From Humibacter sp. RRB41 (lineage in GTDB: Bacteria; Actinomycetota; Actinomycetes; Actinomycetales; Microbacteriaceae), in assembly GCF_022761015.1 (NCBI RefSeq), contig NZ_JAKWJQ010000001.1, positions 744,001-808,000 of the forward strand: a stretch of DNA of 64,000 nt, read 5' to 3'. Below, piece after piece: positions 24,336 to 33,305 of the stretch (the stretch's first letter is position 1; the number at the start of each line of letters is the position of its first letter). Position numbers and translations under genes: made by a program. A model generated the notes under the pieces. That model had not been told where the DNA came from and ran no database searches. It saw only the letters and a program-made list of their open reading frames with translations.

Positions 24336-26027
24336 ATGACGGCAGACGGCCGTGTCGGCAACAGTGCAGGCAACACCGAGTACGACCCGAGCGAGTTCCG
24401 ACGGGTCTTCGAAGGTCACTTCACGTGGGCGGCCGCGTTCGAGCGCAACATCCACCGTTATGCGCATCGACCAGCGATGACAGACCCCCCGACCGGTAGA
24501 TCGTGGACGTATGCCGAGCTCGGCCAGGTCACCGGACGACTCGTCGAAGGACTGCGATCGCGCGAGGTGGGTGTCGGCGACATCGTCTGCTATCAGCTGA
24601 TGAACGTGCCCGAGTTCGCGTTCCTCTACATCGCGGCGCAGGGGCTGCGTGCCGTCAGTTCGCCGATGAACTTCCGCTTGGCTCCCGCCGAGACCGCGCA
24701 CATCATCGACCAGGCGCATCCGGTGGTCTTCGTGTACGACACGGCGGACGCCGCCAACGTCGCTGCTGCTCTCGACCTCGCCGAGCATGCGCCGCGCATC
24801 GTCGCCGGCGTCGGCGACGATGACCTGTTGCCCGACACCGTGCGGTTCGACGACCTTTTCGCGGATGGCGCGCCGAGCTTCCACGCGCCGGCGGATGCGA
24901 GCACCTGGGATGAGACATCTCGCCTGTACACGTCGGGCACGACGGGCATGCCCAAGGCCGTTCCGCTCACCAGCCTCAACGAGGTGCTCACCGCGCACGA
25001 CGTGATCATGCACTTTCCGCTCGCGCCCACCGACAAGACGATGAACATGTCGCCGTGGTTCCACCGGGGAGGCAACTACTGCGCCGGCCCGAACACCGCG
25101 TTCTTCGTGGGCGCCGAGGTGGTCACCTTGCCGAAGTTCGATCCGCAGGTCGTGCTCGACAGCATCCAGGACTACAGGCTCACGTACGTGATCGGCGCCC
25201 CCACCAACCTGGAACGGCTGGCGGATGCCCAGGAAGCGCAGCCCCGCGACCTGTCGTCGTTGCACGGCATCGTGACGATGGGCGCGCCGCTCGACCGGGC
25301 CGCCGCGCTGCGCTACCAGCGCGTGCTGACTCCGCGGATCGCGAACGGCTACGGCACGACGGAGGCGTTCTGGAACACCTACCTTCGGCCCGAGGATCTG
25401 CCGGATGCCGCAGGAGCCGCCGGTCGCGCGTGCCTCGACGACGACGTCGCCGTGGTCAAGGTCTACAAAGAGGGCATCGCGTCGCCGGAGGATCACGCGA
25501 AGAAGGACGGTCAGGAGATCGGCGAGATCATCATGCGCTCCGTGAAGAGCGGATACGCCTACCTCGGCAACCCGGAGGAACAGGCCGAGAAGTTCCGCGA
25601 TGGGTGGGTGTACCCGGGTGATCTCGCCACCTGGGACGAGAACGAGATCGTCACCGTGGTGGGGCGCAAGGACGACATGATCATCTCGGGCGGCGAGAAC
25701 GTGCATCCGGTGCAGGTCGAAGAGGTGCTGGCGGGGCACGAGGGCGTCGCCGATTCGATCGTCGTCGGCTTGCCCGACCAGCAGTGGGGCGAGGTCGTCG
25801 TCGCGTACATCCAGCCGCGCGATGGAAAGCTGGCGGATGCCGCTGCCGCCGCGACCGAACTCGACGCCTACCTGCGCGCGAGCGTCGCGCTCGCCGACTA
25901 CAAGCGTCCGCGGCGGTACACGTTCGTCACCGAGCTGCCGTACACCGCCACCGGCAAGAAGCAGCACTTCAAGCTGAAGGCGCAGGCATCAGCGGACGCT
26001 GACGCCGGCAGGTTCGTGGCGCCGTAG
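24336..26027 (+). CDS. AMP-dependent acyl-CoA synthetase/ligase
   Basis: A 563-aa ANL-superfamily enzyme forming acyl-adenylates and then acyl-CoA. Motifs in order: P-loop YTSGTTGMPKAVP (198-210), adenine-binding NGYGTTEAFWN, the hinge region YPGDLATWDENEIVTVVGRKDDMIISGGENV, and the catalytic C-terminal Lys in TGKKQHFKLKA. The pattern suggests a fatty- or carboxylic-acid CoA ligase; chain length cannot be told. The upstream gene is divergent. The gene ends at a palindromic repeat that probably serves as a two-way terminator. Confidence 0.92.
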   Translation: MTADGRVGNSAGNTEYDPSEFRRVFEGHFTWAAAFERNIHRYAHRPAMTDPPTGRSWTYAELGQVTGRLVEGLRSREVGVGDIVCYQLMNVPEFAFLYIAAQGLRAVSSPMNFRLAPAETAHIIDQAHPVVFVYDTADAANVAAALDLAEHAPRIVAGVGDDDLLPDTVRFDDLFADGAPSFHAPADASTWDETSRLYTSGTTGMPKAVPLTSLNEVLTAHDVIMHFPLAPTDKTMNMSPWFHRGGNYCAGPNTAFFVGAEVVTLPKFDPQVVLDSIQDYRLTYVIGAPTNLERLADAQEAQPRDLSSLHGIVTMGAPLDRAAALRYQRVLTPRIANGYGTTEAFWNTYLRPEDLPDAAGAAGRACLDDDVAVVKVYKEGIASPEDHAKKDGQEIGEIIMRSVKSGYAYLGNPEEQAEKFRDGWVYPGDLATWDENEIVTVVGRKDDMIISGGENVHPVQVEEVLAGHEGVADSIVVGLPDQQWGEVVVAYIQPRDGKLADAAAAATELDAYLRASVALADYKRPRRYTFVTELPYTATGKKQHFKLKAQASADADAGRFVAP

Positions 26028-26035
26028 CGCCGCCG

Positions 26036-26071
26036 CTGGTCGCGTCCGCTCCGCGGGCGCTACTCGACCAG
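26036..26071. terminator. palindromic dispersed repeat between convergent genes
   Basis: CTGGTCG (26036-26042) pairs with CGACCAG (26065-26071) around a GC-rich core. The right half is GCGCTACTCGACCAG, also found at 32184-32198 and 35111-35125. It lies between two convergent stop codons (26027 and 26084), so it probably terminates both transcripts. Confidence 0.6.
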
Positions 26072-26083
26072 AGTGGCTGAGCT

Positions 26084-27037
26084 TCAGCCGAGCCAGACCT
26101 CGGCAGGCGGGGTGAGCTCCGCGAGCTCGTCCCAGAGCTCGTGCGGGATGTCGATGCTCGCGAGTTCCAGGGTCTGGGCGACGCGCTCCGGCGCCGAGAT
26201 GCCGACGACGGTCGAGTCGATCAACGGCGACCGTAACGAGAACTGCAGCGCGGCGGCTGCGAGCGGGATGCCGTGGCGTGCACAGGCATGCTGCATCGCG
26301 TTCGCGGCCACCGCGACGCGGTCATCACGCTCGCCGTAGCCGTACTTGGACTGTGCGGCAGGGCCCTTGGCGAGCATCCCGCCGCCGAACGGCGCCGCGT
26401 TCAGCACACCGACACCGCGCCGGCGGGCCATCGCGTACAGCCCGTCGGCCGAACGGTCGAGCAGGGTGTGCCGGTTGTGGCTCAGCACCACGTCGAAGGC
26501 CCCGGTCTCGAGGAGGCTCGCGAGCAGATCGACAGGGCCGCCCGCGACACCGATACGGTCGACGATGCCCTCGTCCCGCAGCGCGACCATGGCCGCCACC
26601 GGTCCGTCGTCGGCGACCGCCCGCTCGAAGCCGATCCGCTCCGGGTCGTGCAGGTGCAGCAGCGGCACCCGGTCGACGCCGAGCCGTTCCAGACTTTCGC
26701 GCAGGGATGCCGCGACTCGCGCTCCAGAGAAGTCGCCGGTGACGGGATCCGGGTCGACTTTCGTCGCGAGCACGACGTCGGCCGGAAGTCCGCCGAATTC
26801 GCGCAACGCAGCCCCGATGCGGCGCTCGGCGGTGCCGTTCTCGCCGTAGCCGTTCGAGGTGTCGATGAACCTGATCGGACTGTCCAGCACCGCCAGCACC
26901 GTGTCGATCGCCCGGCGCTCGTCGACGTCGTAGCCGTACAGCCGAGCCATGCTCGCCAACGGACTGGTGCCGAAACAGAGGGTCGTGACGTCGAGTCCGT
27001 TCGACCCGAGCGAACGGATGCCGACTTCCGCGGTCAC
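26084..27037 (-). CDS. aldo-keto reductase (aldose 1-dehydrogenase-like)
   Basis: A 317-aa TIM-barrel NAD(P)-dependent oxidoreductase. The catalytic tetrad can be placed at Asp59 (FIDTS), Tyr64 (NGYG), Lys93 (ATKVD) and His128 or His130 (LLHLHD). ATKVDPDP and the overall layout resemble the D-threo-aldose/L-fucose 1-dehydrogenase and pyridoxal-reductase-like group, which would fit sugar oxidation to a lactone. It overlaps the epimerase-like gene by 4 nt (ATGA) and belongs to the downstream end of the sugar-transport operon. Confidence 0.88.
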   Translation of the reverse strand: MTAEVGIRSLGSNGLDVTTLCFGTSPLASMARLYGYDVDERRAIDTVLAVLDSPIRFIDTSNGYGENGTAERRIGAALREFGGLPADVVLATKVDPDPVTGDFSGARVAASLRESLERLGVDRVPLLHLHDPERIGFERAVADDGPVAAMVALRDEGIVDRIGVAGGPVDLLASLLETGAFDVVLSHNRHTLLDRSADGLYAMARRRGVGVLNAAPFGGGMLAKGPAAQSKYGYGERDDRVAVAANAMQHACARHGIPLAAAALQFSLRSPLIDSTVVGISAPERVAQTLELASIDIPHELWDELAELTPPAEVWLG

Positions 27038-28119
27038 GCTCCGGCCCCAACCGTCGAGGCGGTGTCGACACGAGCCGGATTCCGCTCCTCGAACGCATCG
27101 CGGGCGGCGTGGTAGCCGTCGACGAAGCGGTCGAGCACGGCCTCGGTCTCCGCGTCACCGCCCGCGAGATCCGGATGCTCCGACCGCCACCGCAGCATGC
27201 GTGCGACCGCGCGCTCGAACGTGAGCTTCGGGGCGTAGCCCGGGACGAACCGGCGGATCTTCGCGTTGTCGAAGACGGCTGAGTGCCCGAGGTCGCCGAC
27301 CATCTCTCCCGACCAGAACCATTCGGGGGCGATCACGGGGTAGAACTCGCTCGGCACATGCACCAGCCTAGGTTCGACGCCAAGGGCCCTGGCGACGATC
27401 GTGTAGATCTGGTCCCACGTGTAGACGTCGTCGCCGGTGATGTTGAAGACCTCGCCGATCGTGCGCGAGTCGCCGAGCAGGCCGACGAGCCCCTGGGCGA
27501 AGTCCTCGGCGTGGGTCAGCGTCCAGAGCGAGGTCCCGTCGCCGTGCACCGGAATCTCGATTCCCCGGGCGATGCGGTCCACCACGGTCCATCCGCCGGG
27601 CAGCGGCGGGTTCTGATCGTCGTACGTGTGGGAGGGGCGCACCACGGTGACCGGGAATCCGGATGCCGTGTGCGCGTCCAAGAGCGCTCGCTCGGCCCGC
27701 CACTTCGCCGTCGCATACGGCAGCGGAGGGTTCGGCGCCGTCGGCGTCGACTCGGTGATCGGGGTCTGCAGCACCGGTTTCGCATAAATCGATCCTGAGC
27801 TGATGTGCACGTACTGGCCGACGCGGCCGGTGAAGATGCGGAGCATCCGCTGCACGTCGTCGACGTCGTACGACACGAAGTTGACGACCGAGTCGAAGCT
27901 GCGGTCCGCGATCGCGGCGGTGACGGCATCCTCGTCGGCGATGTCGGCGGTGATGCGTTCGACGGATGCCGGCAGCTCGCGCTGCACCCGGCTGGCGCCG
28001 CGGTTCAGCACCGTGACGTGCATCCCCGTCTCGACGGCCAGCCGCACGCACGATGCGCTGATCGTGCCGGTTCCGCCGATGAAGAGCACGCTCAGCGGCG
28101 CGTTGTCGTGCTGGAGCAC
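27034..28119 (-). CDS. NAD-dependent epimerase/dehydratase (extended SDR)
   Basis: A 361-aa extended SDR. It has GGTGTIS (15-21) for nucleotide binding, the central HISSGSIYA strand where the catalytic Ser/Thr sits, YATAKWRAE (the YxxxK motif) and a C-terminal substrate domain. The sequence resembles isoflavone-reductase/CDP-tyvelose-like and RNA-binding-type sugar epimerase proteins of actinobacteria; exact reaction unknown. The next gene starts inside its stop codon. Upstream lies a 14-nt repeat present three times, separating it from the tautomerase-like gene. Confidence 0.85.
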   Translation of the reverse strand: MLQHDNAPLSVLFIGGTGTISASCVRLAVETGMHVTVLNRGASRVQRELPASVERITADIADEDAVTAAIADRSFDSVVNFVSYDVDDVQRMLRIFTGRVGQYVHISSGSIYAKPVLQTPITESTPTAPNPPLPYATAKWRAERALLDAHTASGFPVTVVRPSHTYDDQNPPLPGGWTVVDRIARGIEIPVHGDGTSLWTLTHAEDFAQGLVGLLGDSRTIGEVFNITGDDVYTWDQIYTIVARALGVEPRLVHVPSEFYPVIAPEWFWSGEMVGDLGHSAVFDNAKIRRFVPGYAPKLTFERAVARMLRWRSEHPDLAGGDAETEAVLDRFVDGYHAARDAFEERNPARVDTASTVGAGA

Positions 28120-28140
28120 AGTGATTCCTCTCTGGGTTTT

Positions 28141-28182
28141 ACGAGTCTGGGCCTACGAGTCTCGGCCTACGAGTCTGGGCCC
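28141..28182. repeat. three tandem 14-nt units
   Basis: The unit ACGAGTCTGGGCCT occurs three times in a row (28141, 28155 and 28169), with one or two substitutions in the second and third copies. It lies between the tautomerase-like stop and the epimerase-like start in the same transcription direction. It may be a slippage product or a regulatory spacer. Confidence 0.8.
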
Positions 28183-28199
28183 GCTATCGGGTCAGCGGC

Positions 28200-28556
28200 C
28201 TAGCGGCCGGCCCACCAGTCCTCGAAGCCGTTCTCGGTAAGGCAGATGAGCACGTCTTCGTGACGGATGCCGAGCGGCTCGAGCCCTGCGACCACCGCCT
28301 CGAAGAACCGTCGCTTCGTCGCCACCGGGTACATGTGCACGGCGGTCACCCGGATGAGCAGAAGGTCGTGTCGCTCGACGTCGTTGTAGGTCGCGTCGAA
28401 CTTGAGTTCGCCTTCCCCGTGTGGGTGGAACACCTGGAAGCGGTCGTCGGCCGGAATGCCGAGTGCTTCGATCTGTGCGTCGTGGATCGCGTTGCCGATT
28501 CTCTCGTGCGACGCCTCGAACAGCTCGCGGGACAGATCGACTTGAATGAGCGGCAC
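28200..28556 (-). CDS. tautomerase-superfamily protein
   Basis: A 118-aa protein starting MPLIQVDL, so Pro1 is exposed after Met removal, as required for catalysis in the 4-oxalocrotonate tautomerase/MIF superfamily. The double-length pattern (LFEASHERIGNAIHDAQIEALGIP.., then LLLIRVTAVHMYPVATKRRFFEAVVAGLEPLGI) fits a fused two-unit tautomerase such as the Tautomerase_2 group. It lies downstream of the ABC permeases on the same strand. A keto-enol isomerisation in sugar-acid breakdown is plausible but not shown. Confidence 0.8.
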   Translation of the reverse strand: MPLIQVDLSRELFEASHERIGNAIHDAQIEALGIPADDRFQVFHPHGEGELKFDATYNDVERHDLLLIRVTAVHMYPVATKRRFFEAVVAGLEPLGIRHEDVLICLTENGFEDWWAGR

Positions 28557-28674
28557 GAGGCCTCCTTCTTTTTCTGGGCGGTTCGGAAATCCGGATGATT
28601 CCGCAGTGCAGGTGGTTCGGAGATCCTGTTGACAGGAATCGGGTTCGGTGCGGAACCGGAATCGCGCGCCGTCG

Positions 28675-29463
28675 TCACTTGATCGCTCCCGCCGACAGCC
28701 CTCGCTCGAACAGACCCTGGAGGCAGAGGTATGCGACGATCTCCGGTATCGCAGTGAGCACGGCTGAGGCCAATACCTTGGTCTGGTCGTTGCTGAACTC
28801 GCCGACGAAGAACTGCGGAACCAGCGTGATGGTCTGCAGGTCTTGCGACTGCAGGAAGACGAGCGGCATCAGGTAGTCGTTCCAGGCTCCGATCAGAGTG
28901 AAGATCAACACCGCCGCCGCAATCGGCCTGGTGAGTGGAATAACCAGGTAGAGGAACCCGCGGAACGAGTTGGCACCGTCGACACGTGCCGCCTCGAACA
29001 TCTCGTCCGGGAGACCGTTGATGAAGTTGCGTGTGAGCAGCACGGCGAACGGGACCTGCAACGCAGCCAACGGCAGGATCACCGAGAGGTACGTGTTGTA
29101 CAGGCCGAGCTGCTGCGTTGTGGCGAAGAGCGGCGTGAGAAGTACGACCTCCGGCAGTGTTAGGCAGACCAGCAGCATCCAGAAGTACACCTCGCGCGCC
29201 CTGATGTGCAGCTTCGCGAAGCCGTACGACGCCAGCATCGTCACCACGTACACGAGCACGATCACCCCGATCGCGATGATGGCGCTGTTCAGAAAGAACC
29301 GGAAGAATCCCGGAACTCCGAGTACGGCCGAGTAGTTGCCCCATCCCGCTCCCGCGAACGATCCCTGCACCATGACGATCAGCGGGAACAGGAACGGAAG
29401 TACGAAGACGGTCGCGACCACCTGCAGCAGGAGTTTGCCCCACCGTGTGCGTACCTCGAACAT
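28675..29463 (-). CDS. CUT1-type ABC sugar transporter permease (MalG-like)
   Basis: A 262-aa membrane protein with six predicted helices. The cytoplasmic EAA loop, which docks the ATPase, reads EAARVDGANSFRGFLYLVIPL. The first helix LLLQVVATVFVLPFLFPLIVMV and the C-terminal GLSAGAIK are typical of MalG/UgpE-like subunits. Its start overlaps the upstream permease stop by one base. No ATPase gene accompanies it, so a shared MsiK-type ATPase elsewhere must energise it. Confidence 0.95.
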   Translation of the reverse strand: MFEVRTRWGKLLLQVVATVFVLPFLFPLIVMVQGSFAGAGWGNYSAVLGVPGFFRFFLNSAIIAIGVIVLVYVVTMLASYGFAKLHIRAREVYFWMLLVCLTLPEVVLLTPLFATTQQLGLYNTYLSVILPLAALQVPFAVLLTRNFINGLPDEMFEAARVDGANSFRGFLYLVIPLTRPIAAAVLIFTLIGAWNDYLMPLVFLQSQDLQTITLVPQFFVGEFSNDQTKVLASAVLTAIPEIVAYLCLQGLFERGLSAGAIK

Positions 29464-30431
29464 CAGCGAGCTCCCTTCTTCTCTCGGGTGCGTTCACGGC
29501 CGGCCGTCTGGAAGATGATCGCCATCACCAGAGCGACGACGAGCAGGATGATCGACAGTGCCGCTCCATAGCCGGCGTGGGCCAGCTGGATGGTGGTCTG
29601 GTAGATGTACGTGCCGAGGAACTGGGTGGCGTTATTCGGTCCGGCGATCGTGACGAGCCACGGCACGTCGAACGTTTTCAGCGCCCCGATCGCGCTCAGG
29701 ATGGCCAGTGCCACTGTCGTACCCCGCACGCTGGGCCAGATGATGCTGATCAGCGTGCGCACATTGCCGGCGCCGTCGATGCGCGCCGCTTCGATCATCG
29801 ACTGATCGATCTGGCTCATCGCCGCGAAGTACAGCACAAAGGTGAGTCCGGTCCACTGCCAGATGGTGATGACCATGATCACGGGAAGCGCCGTGCTCTC
29901 CTGGCCGATCCACGGTTGGGCGAGAAAGCCGAGGCCGATGTGATCGAGGAGCCAGTTGAACTGACCGTTCGCCGCGAACATCTGTCGGAACACCGGCGCC
30001 ATGATCGCCGGCGCGAGCACGACGGGCACGAACACGATGATCTTGTAGAGAACACCGAGCCTGATCTTCGAGTGCATCATCACGGCGAACACGAGCCCGA
30101 GGAAGGTCTGCAGACCGAACGTGACGATGAAGAACAGCACCGTGTGCGAGGCAGCTTTCCAGAACACCGGATCCTGGAAGATCGCGATGTAGTTGTGCAC
30201 CCCGACCCACTCGGGCTCCGGGCTCAGCCCATCCCAATCGAGCAGTGAGATGAATCCCGTGTACCCGATGCAGTAGTAGATAAGGCCGATGCCCAGAACC
30301 AGTGCCGGCAGGATCCAGGGCAGCCCGGGTGCCTGCAGGCGGCGGTGCCGGCGGGCGTCCCCCCTGGGGGACCGTCCGCCGGACGCCGCCTGCCGCGAGG
30401 TGCGCTGCGGATGAAGAACGGACTCGGTCAC
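29463..30431 (-). CDS. CUT1-type ABC sugar transporter permease (MalF-like)
   Basis: A 322-aa membrane protein with a ~35-residue Arg-rich cytoplasmic head and six helices. The EAA loop is EAARIDGAGNVRTLISIIWPS. LPWILPALVLGIGLIYYCIGYTGFISLLDW and the ending with a Lys/Arg-rich tail (RERTREKKGAR) are usual for MalF/UgpA-like subunits. It sits directly downstream of the binding protein (46 bp) and overlaps the MalG-like gene by one base. Confidence 0.95.
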   Translation of the reverse strand: MTESVLHPQRTSRQAASGGRSPRGDARRHRRLQAPGLPWILPALVLGIGLIYYCIGYTGFISLLDWDGLSPEPEWVGVHNYIAIFQDPVFWKAASHTVLFFIVTFGLQTFLGLVFAVMMHSKIRLGVLYKIIVFVPVVLAPAIMAPVFRQMFAANGQFNWLLDHIGLGFLAQPWIGQESTALPVIMVITIWQWTGLTFVLYFAAMSQIDQSMIEAARIDGAGNVRTLISIIWPSVRGTTVALAILSAIGALKTFDVPWLVTIAGPNNATQFLGTYIYQTTIQLAHAGYGAALSIILLVVALVMAIIFQTAGRERTREKKGAR

Positions 30432-30477
30432 GATTCATCGCTCCGCATGCGATGACGAGTCATCACCGATCGCTGCC

Positions 30478-31851
30478 TCACTTGCTCGCCGCGGCTTCGG
30501 CGGCCTTCTCGAGAGTGTCGGCGGCCTGCTGAGGTGTCGAACTCCCGCCTGCCACGGATTGCGCCGCCGCGAGGATGGCGTTCTGCACGTCGGCGCTGAG
30601 CAGGGCCTCGCGGGGCTCCGATACGCTTCCGACCTTCTTCAGCAGGTCGTTGACCGGGGTGCTCTGCAGAGACGGGTCGACGAACTTGATCTGCGAGAAG
30701 TTCGGCTTGATGCCCTTGAGCGTCGGCAGGGTGTCGAGGCGATCGGCGATCGTCTGCTGGCCGTCCTGAGTTGTGGCGATCCACTTGGCGAAGGTCTCGG
30801 CAGCCGCCTGGTTCTTGGACTTGGATGCCACGGCAAGGCCGTAGTCGGCGTCGCCGTACATCTCGCTCGTGTTGCCCTTGCCGGCGACATCTGGGAAGGC
30901 GACGGGAAGGATCGGGAACGTCTTCGCCCCTGAGACACCGGCGGCGGAGATGGCCTCCTTCATGGCGGTTTCAGTGGAGTACTGCGTGTACCAGGTGCCC
31001 ATCATGATCATCGCGTACTTGCCGGTGAGGAACTGGTTGTTCGCGTCAGGGTACTGCTGCGCGCCGAGTGCTCCGGACTGCATGATGCCGCTGTCGAAGA
31101 GGTCCTTCCAGATGGAAAGAGTCTTGACGATGGTCGGATCATTCCACTTGGCTTTGCCCTCCGATGCCTTGGTCCACAGACCAGGCTTGACGGAATTGGA
31201 GATGGATTGCAGCGTGTCCTGGTCGAAGCCCTCCTGTGCCGCGCCCTGCACGAAGCATCCGACACCGTTCTGCTTGAAGACCTGGCAGTCCTTCTTCCAC
31301 TCGTCGAGGGTGGTCGGCGGCTTCAGCTTGTACTTGTCGAACAGCTCCGAATTGATCCAGAGCATGCCCGCGTAGGTGGAGCCGACCGGTAGAGCGGTCA
31401 GCTTGCCCTTGAGCGTCATGCCGCTGATGGCGATAGGAGCGATCTTCGACTTCCAGTCGGAGCCGAGCGCGGCCTTCGCGACGGGCGCCATGTCTTCCGC
31501 ATACGGCCCGAACTGCTGCACGCGCGCGCCAGGCTGGAGGTCGAAGACGTCCGGTCCGCCGCTGGAAGCGAGAGCCGCGCGAATCGTTGCGTCGTAGCTC
31601 GTGATGTCGATCAGCTTGAAGTTGACCTTGATGTTCGGATACTTCTTGTTGAACTGGGCGATGAAGTCCTTCGCCTCCTGGCTGTTCGTGGGTGTCCAGC
31701 CCCACCAATTGATGGTTCCCTTCGTGGCGGACCCGCTCGAACTCTGATTGCTGCCGCTGCTGCATGCGGCGAGCCCGAGCGCTGTCATGCCCACCATCGC
31801 TGCGACGGTGACCGCCCGCAGCGTCTTCTTCGATCGGAATGGCAAGTGCAT
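30478..31851 (-). CDS. ABC transporter sugar-binding lipoprotein (family 1)
   Basis: A 457-aa extracellular solute-binding protein. The signal peptide (1-29) ends in lipobox LAAC with lipidated Cys30, followed by a Ser/Gly linker. The mature part begins GTINWWGWTP and contains YAGMLWINSELFDKYKLKPPTTLDEWKKDCQ and MGTWYTQYS, typical of family 1 carbohydrate-binding proteins. It captures the sugar for the two permeases downstream. First gene of the operon, about 180 nt after a consensus promoter with LacI-type operators. The ligand is probably a pentose or oligosaccharide, judged only from the catabolic genes nearby. Confidence 0.95.
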   Translation of the reverse strand: MHLPFRSKKTLRAVTVAAMVGMTALGLAACSSGSNQSSSGSATKGTINWWGWTPTNSQEAKDFIAQFNKKYPNIKVNFKLIDITSYDATIRAALASSGGPDVFDLQPGARVQQFGPYAEDMAPVAKAALGSDWKSKIAPIAISGMTLKGKLTALPVGSTYAGMLWINSELFDKYKLKPPTTLDEWKKDCQVFKQNGVGCFVQGAAQEGFDQDTLQSISNSVKPGLWTKASEGKAKWNDPTIVKTLSIWKDLFDSGIMQSGALGAQQYPDANNQFLTGKYAMIMMGTWYTQYSTETAMKEAISAAGVSGAKTFPILPVAFPDVAGKGNTSEMYGDADYGLAVASKSKNQAAAETFAKWIATTQDGQQTIADRLDTLPTLKGIKPNFSQIKFVDPSLQSTPVNDLLKKVGSVSEPREALLSADVQNAILAAAQSVAGGSSTPQQAADTLEKAAEAAASK

Positions 31852-32029
31852 TGTGATCCTCTTCGGTTGCGGACACGGCGTCGTATCCGAGTTGGGGAGC
31901 CGGAATCGCCCTGATCACGGCCTGCACAGAGGAGTGACGACGTTCCGACCCGAATGCCTGCTGAGGTATCACGCGCATTGACGTCGTTGTTCCTGCTGCG
32001 GTCGCGGGGTGCAACCCGCTTTCGTCATG

Positions 32030-32087
32030 AAACTAGCCAGCGCGAAACTTCATGTCAAGGTTTCTAGTGAAGAACGAAACTTTCGTT
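32030..32087 (-). promoter_or_regulatory. promoter and LacI-type operators of the sugar ABC operon
   Basis: On the minus strand TTGACA (plus 32053-32058) and TAGTTT (32030-32035) are separated by exactly 17 bp, a near-consensus promoter. A perfect operator AACGAAA-C-TTTCGTT lies just upstream (32073-32087). A second related site, GCGAAACTTCAT (32042-32053), sits in the -35/-10 spacer. Matching half-site words recur at the other promoters of the island. Confidence 0.8.
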
Positions 32088-32132
32088 ACCAATTCGCGCC
32101 CCACTGATCGAGCAGCGCCGCCCGCGGGCCGA

Positions 32133-32198
32133 CGCGTATCGAGACCCGATGCACGAGAGGGCCTCGATACGCGGGCCTTCGGCGCGCTACTCGACCAG
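32133..32198. repeat. dispersed repeat region with 11-bp inverted repeat, probable lacI terminator
   Basis: CGCGTATCGAG (32133-32143) pairs perfectly with CTCGATACGCG (32163-32173). It is followed by GCGCTACTCGACCAG (32184-32198), the same word found at 26057 and 35111. The region lies just past the 3' end of the minus-strand LacI gene and upstream of the ABC operon promoter, so it probably ends lacI transcription. Confidence 0.65.
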
Positions 32199-32243
32199 CG
32201 GGGTGCGCGCTCTTCCTGGATCAGCGGGTGCGCGTACGCGGCG

Positions 32244-33281
32244 TCAGCCGCGGGGCGGCGCCGTGCTCTCGCGCACCACCAGCGACGTCGCCAGCTCGAC
32301 GCGGCTGAACGCGAGTTCCGGCTCGTCGCGCAGGCGGGTCACCAGGTGCGTCGCCTGCTCCGCCATCGTCGCCAGCGGCACGCGGATGGTCGTGAGCGGC
32401 GGCCCCGCCCACTTCGCGATCGCGAGATCGTCGTAGCCGACCACGGAGACGTCACCCGGAATGGTCTTTCCGAGCGATCGGACAGCCTCGTAGACACCGA
32501 GGGCGTGCAGATCCGAAGTCGCGAAGATGGCGGTAGGAGGCTCAGGCAGCGCGAGCAGCTCGCGGCCGCCAGTGACGCCATCCGCGTGGTGGAATCGTCC
32601 GGAGCGGATGTACTCGGAGCGCACGGGCAGGTGCGCGGCATCCAGTGCTGCGCGGTACCCGGACAATCGTGCCGTCGACGCCATCATGCTGTCGGGGCCG
32701 GTGATGATCGCGATGTCGGTGTGGCCGAGTCCGATCAGGTGCTGCGTTGCCAGGAAGCCGCCGTTCCAGTCGGCCGACCCGATCGATGGGGCATCCGACG
32801 CCGGCGAGCCGTACGGGTCGATCATCACCATCGGGATGCCGCGGGAGCGCAGGCGCTGCATGTCCTTCGATTCGAGCTGGGCCGCCACCAGGATGATGCC
32901 CAGCGGCTGCCTGCGCAGCACACCGTCGACCCAGCCGGCGGCCGGCAGGTGGTCGTCGTCGGACGCCGAGACGACCATGCCCATCTGCTGCTCGCGGGCG
33001 ACGCGTTCGATGCTGGCGATCGCCGCAGCGCCGAACGGGCTGTCGATCTCGAAACAGAGCACCTCGATGAGAGAAGCGGTGGCCTGGGGTGTCGAGCGTC
33101 GGTTGTAGTTGCGATCGTTGAGGAGTGCTTCGACCCTGCTGCGCGTCTCGGCGGAGACCCCTGCGCGGCCGTTCAACACCTTCGATACGGTCGCCACCGA
33201 CACCCGCGCGAGCGCTGCCACCTCGGCGAGGGTGGCGCGGGACGCGTGTGTCGTGATCGCCTCGCCGTCGGACATGCCCAT
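32244..33281 (-). CDS. LacI-family transcriptional regulator of the sugar island
   Basis: A 345-aa repressor. The N-terminal HTH and hinge (about 15-65) read ATLAEVAALARVSVATVSKVLNGRAGVSAETRSRVEALL. The periplasmic-binding-like effector domain follows, with VVGYDDLAIAKWAGPPLTTIRVP and VVRESTAPP at its end. It is divergent from the SDR/lactonase genes and upstream of the ABC operon. An ACGAAAGTTTCC operator-like site lies 25 bp before its start, suggesting autoregulation. Start chosen at MGMSDGEA; a second ATG two codons later is equally good. The inducer is presumably the imported sugar or a derived sugar acid. Confidence 0.93.
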   Translation of the reverse strand: MGMSDGEAITTHASRATLAEVAALARVSVATVSKVLNGRAGVSAETRSRVEALLNDRNYNRRSTPQATASLIEVLCFEIDSPFGAAAIASIERVAREQQMGMVVSASDDDHLPAAGWVDGVLRRQPLGIILVAAQLESKDMQRLRSRGIPMVMIDPYGSPASDAPSIGSADWNGGFLATQHLIGLGHTDIAIITGPDSMMASTARLSGYRAALDAAHLPVRSEYIRSGRFHHADGVTGGRELLALPEPPTAIFATSDLHALGVYEAVRSLGKTIPGDVSVVGYDDLAIAKWAGPPLTTIRVPLATMAEQATHLVTRLRDEPELAFSRVELATSLVVRESTAPPRG

Positions 33282-33305
33282 CACTGTATGCCACAGGATG
33301 CCCCT

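Noticed and set aside
24288-25967. 559-aa minus-strand frame opposite the acyl-CoA synthetase
   Set aside because: Rich in His, Arg and Val with no domain; the plus-strand frame has all ANL-family motifs.
27034-28119. epimerase-like SDR as a BprA-type GBL reductase
   Set aside because: It lies 17 kb from the AfsA-like gene and is translationally coupled to an aldo-keto reductase in the sugar operon.
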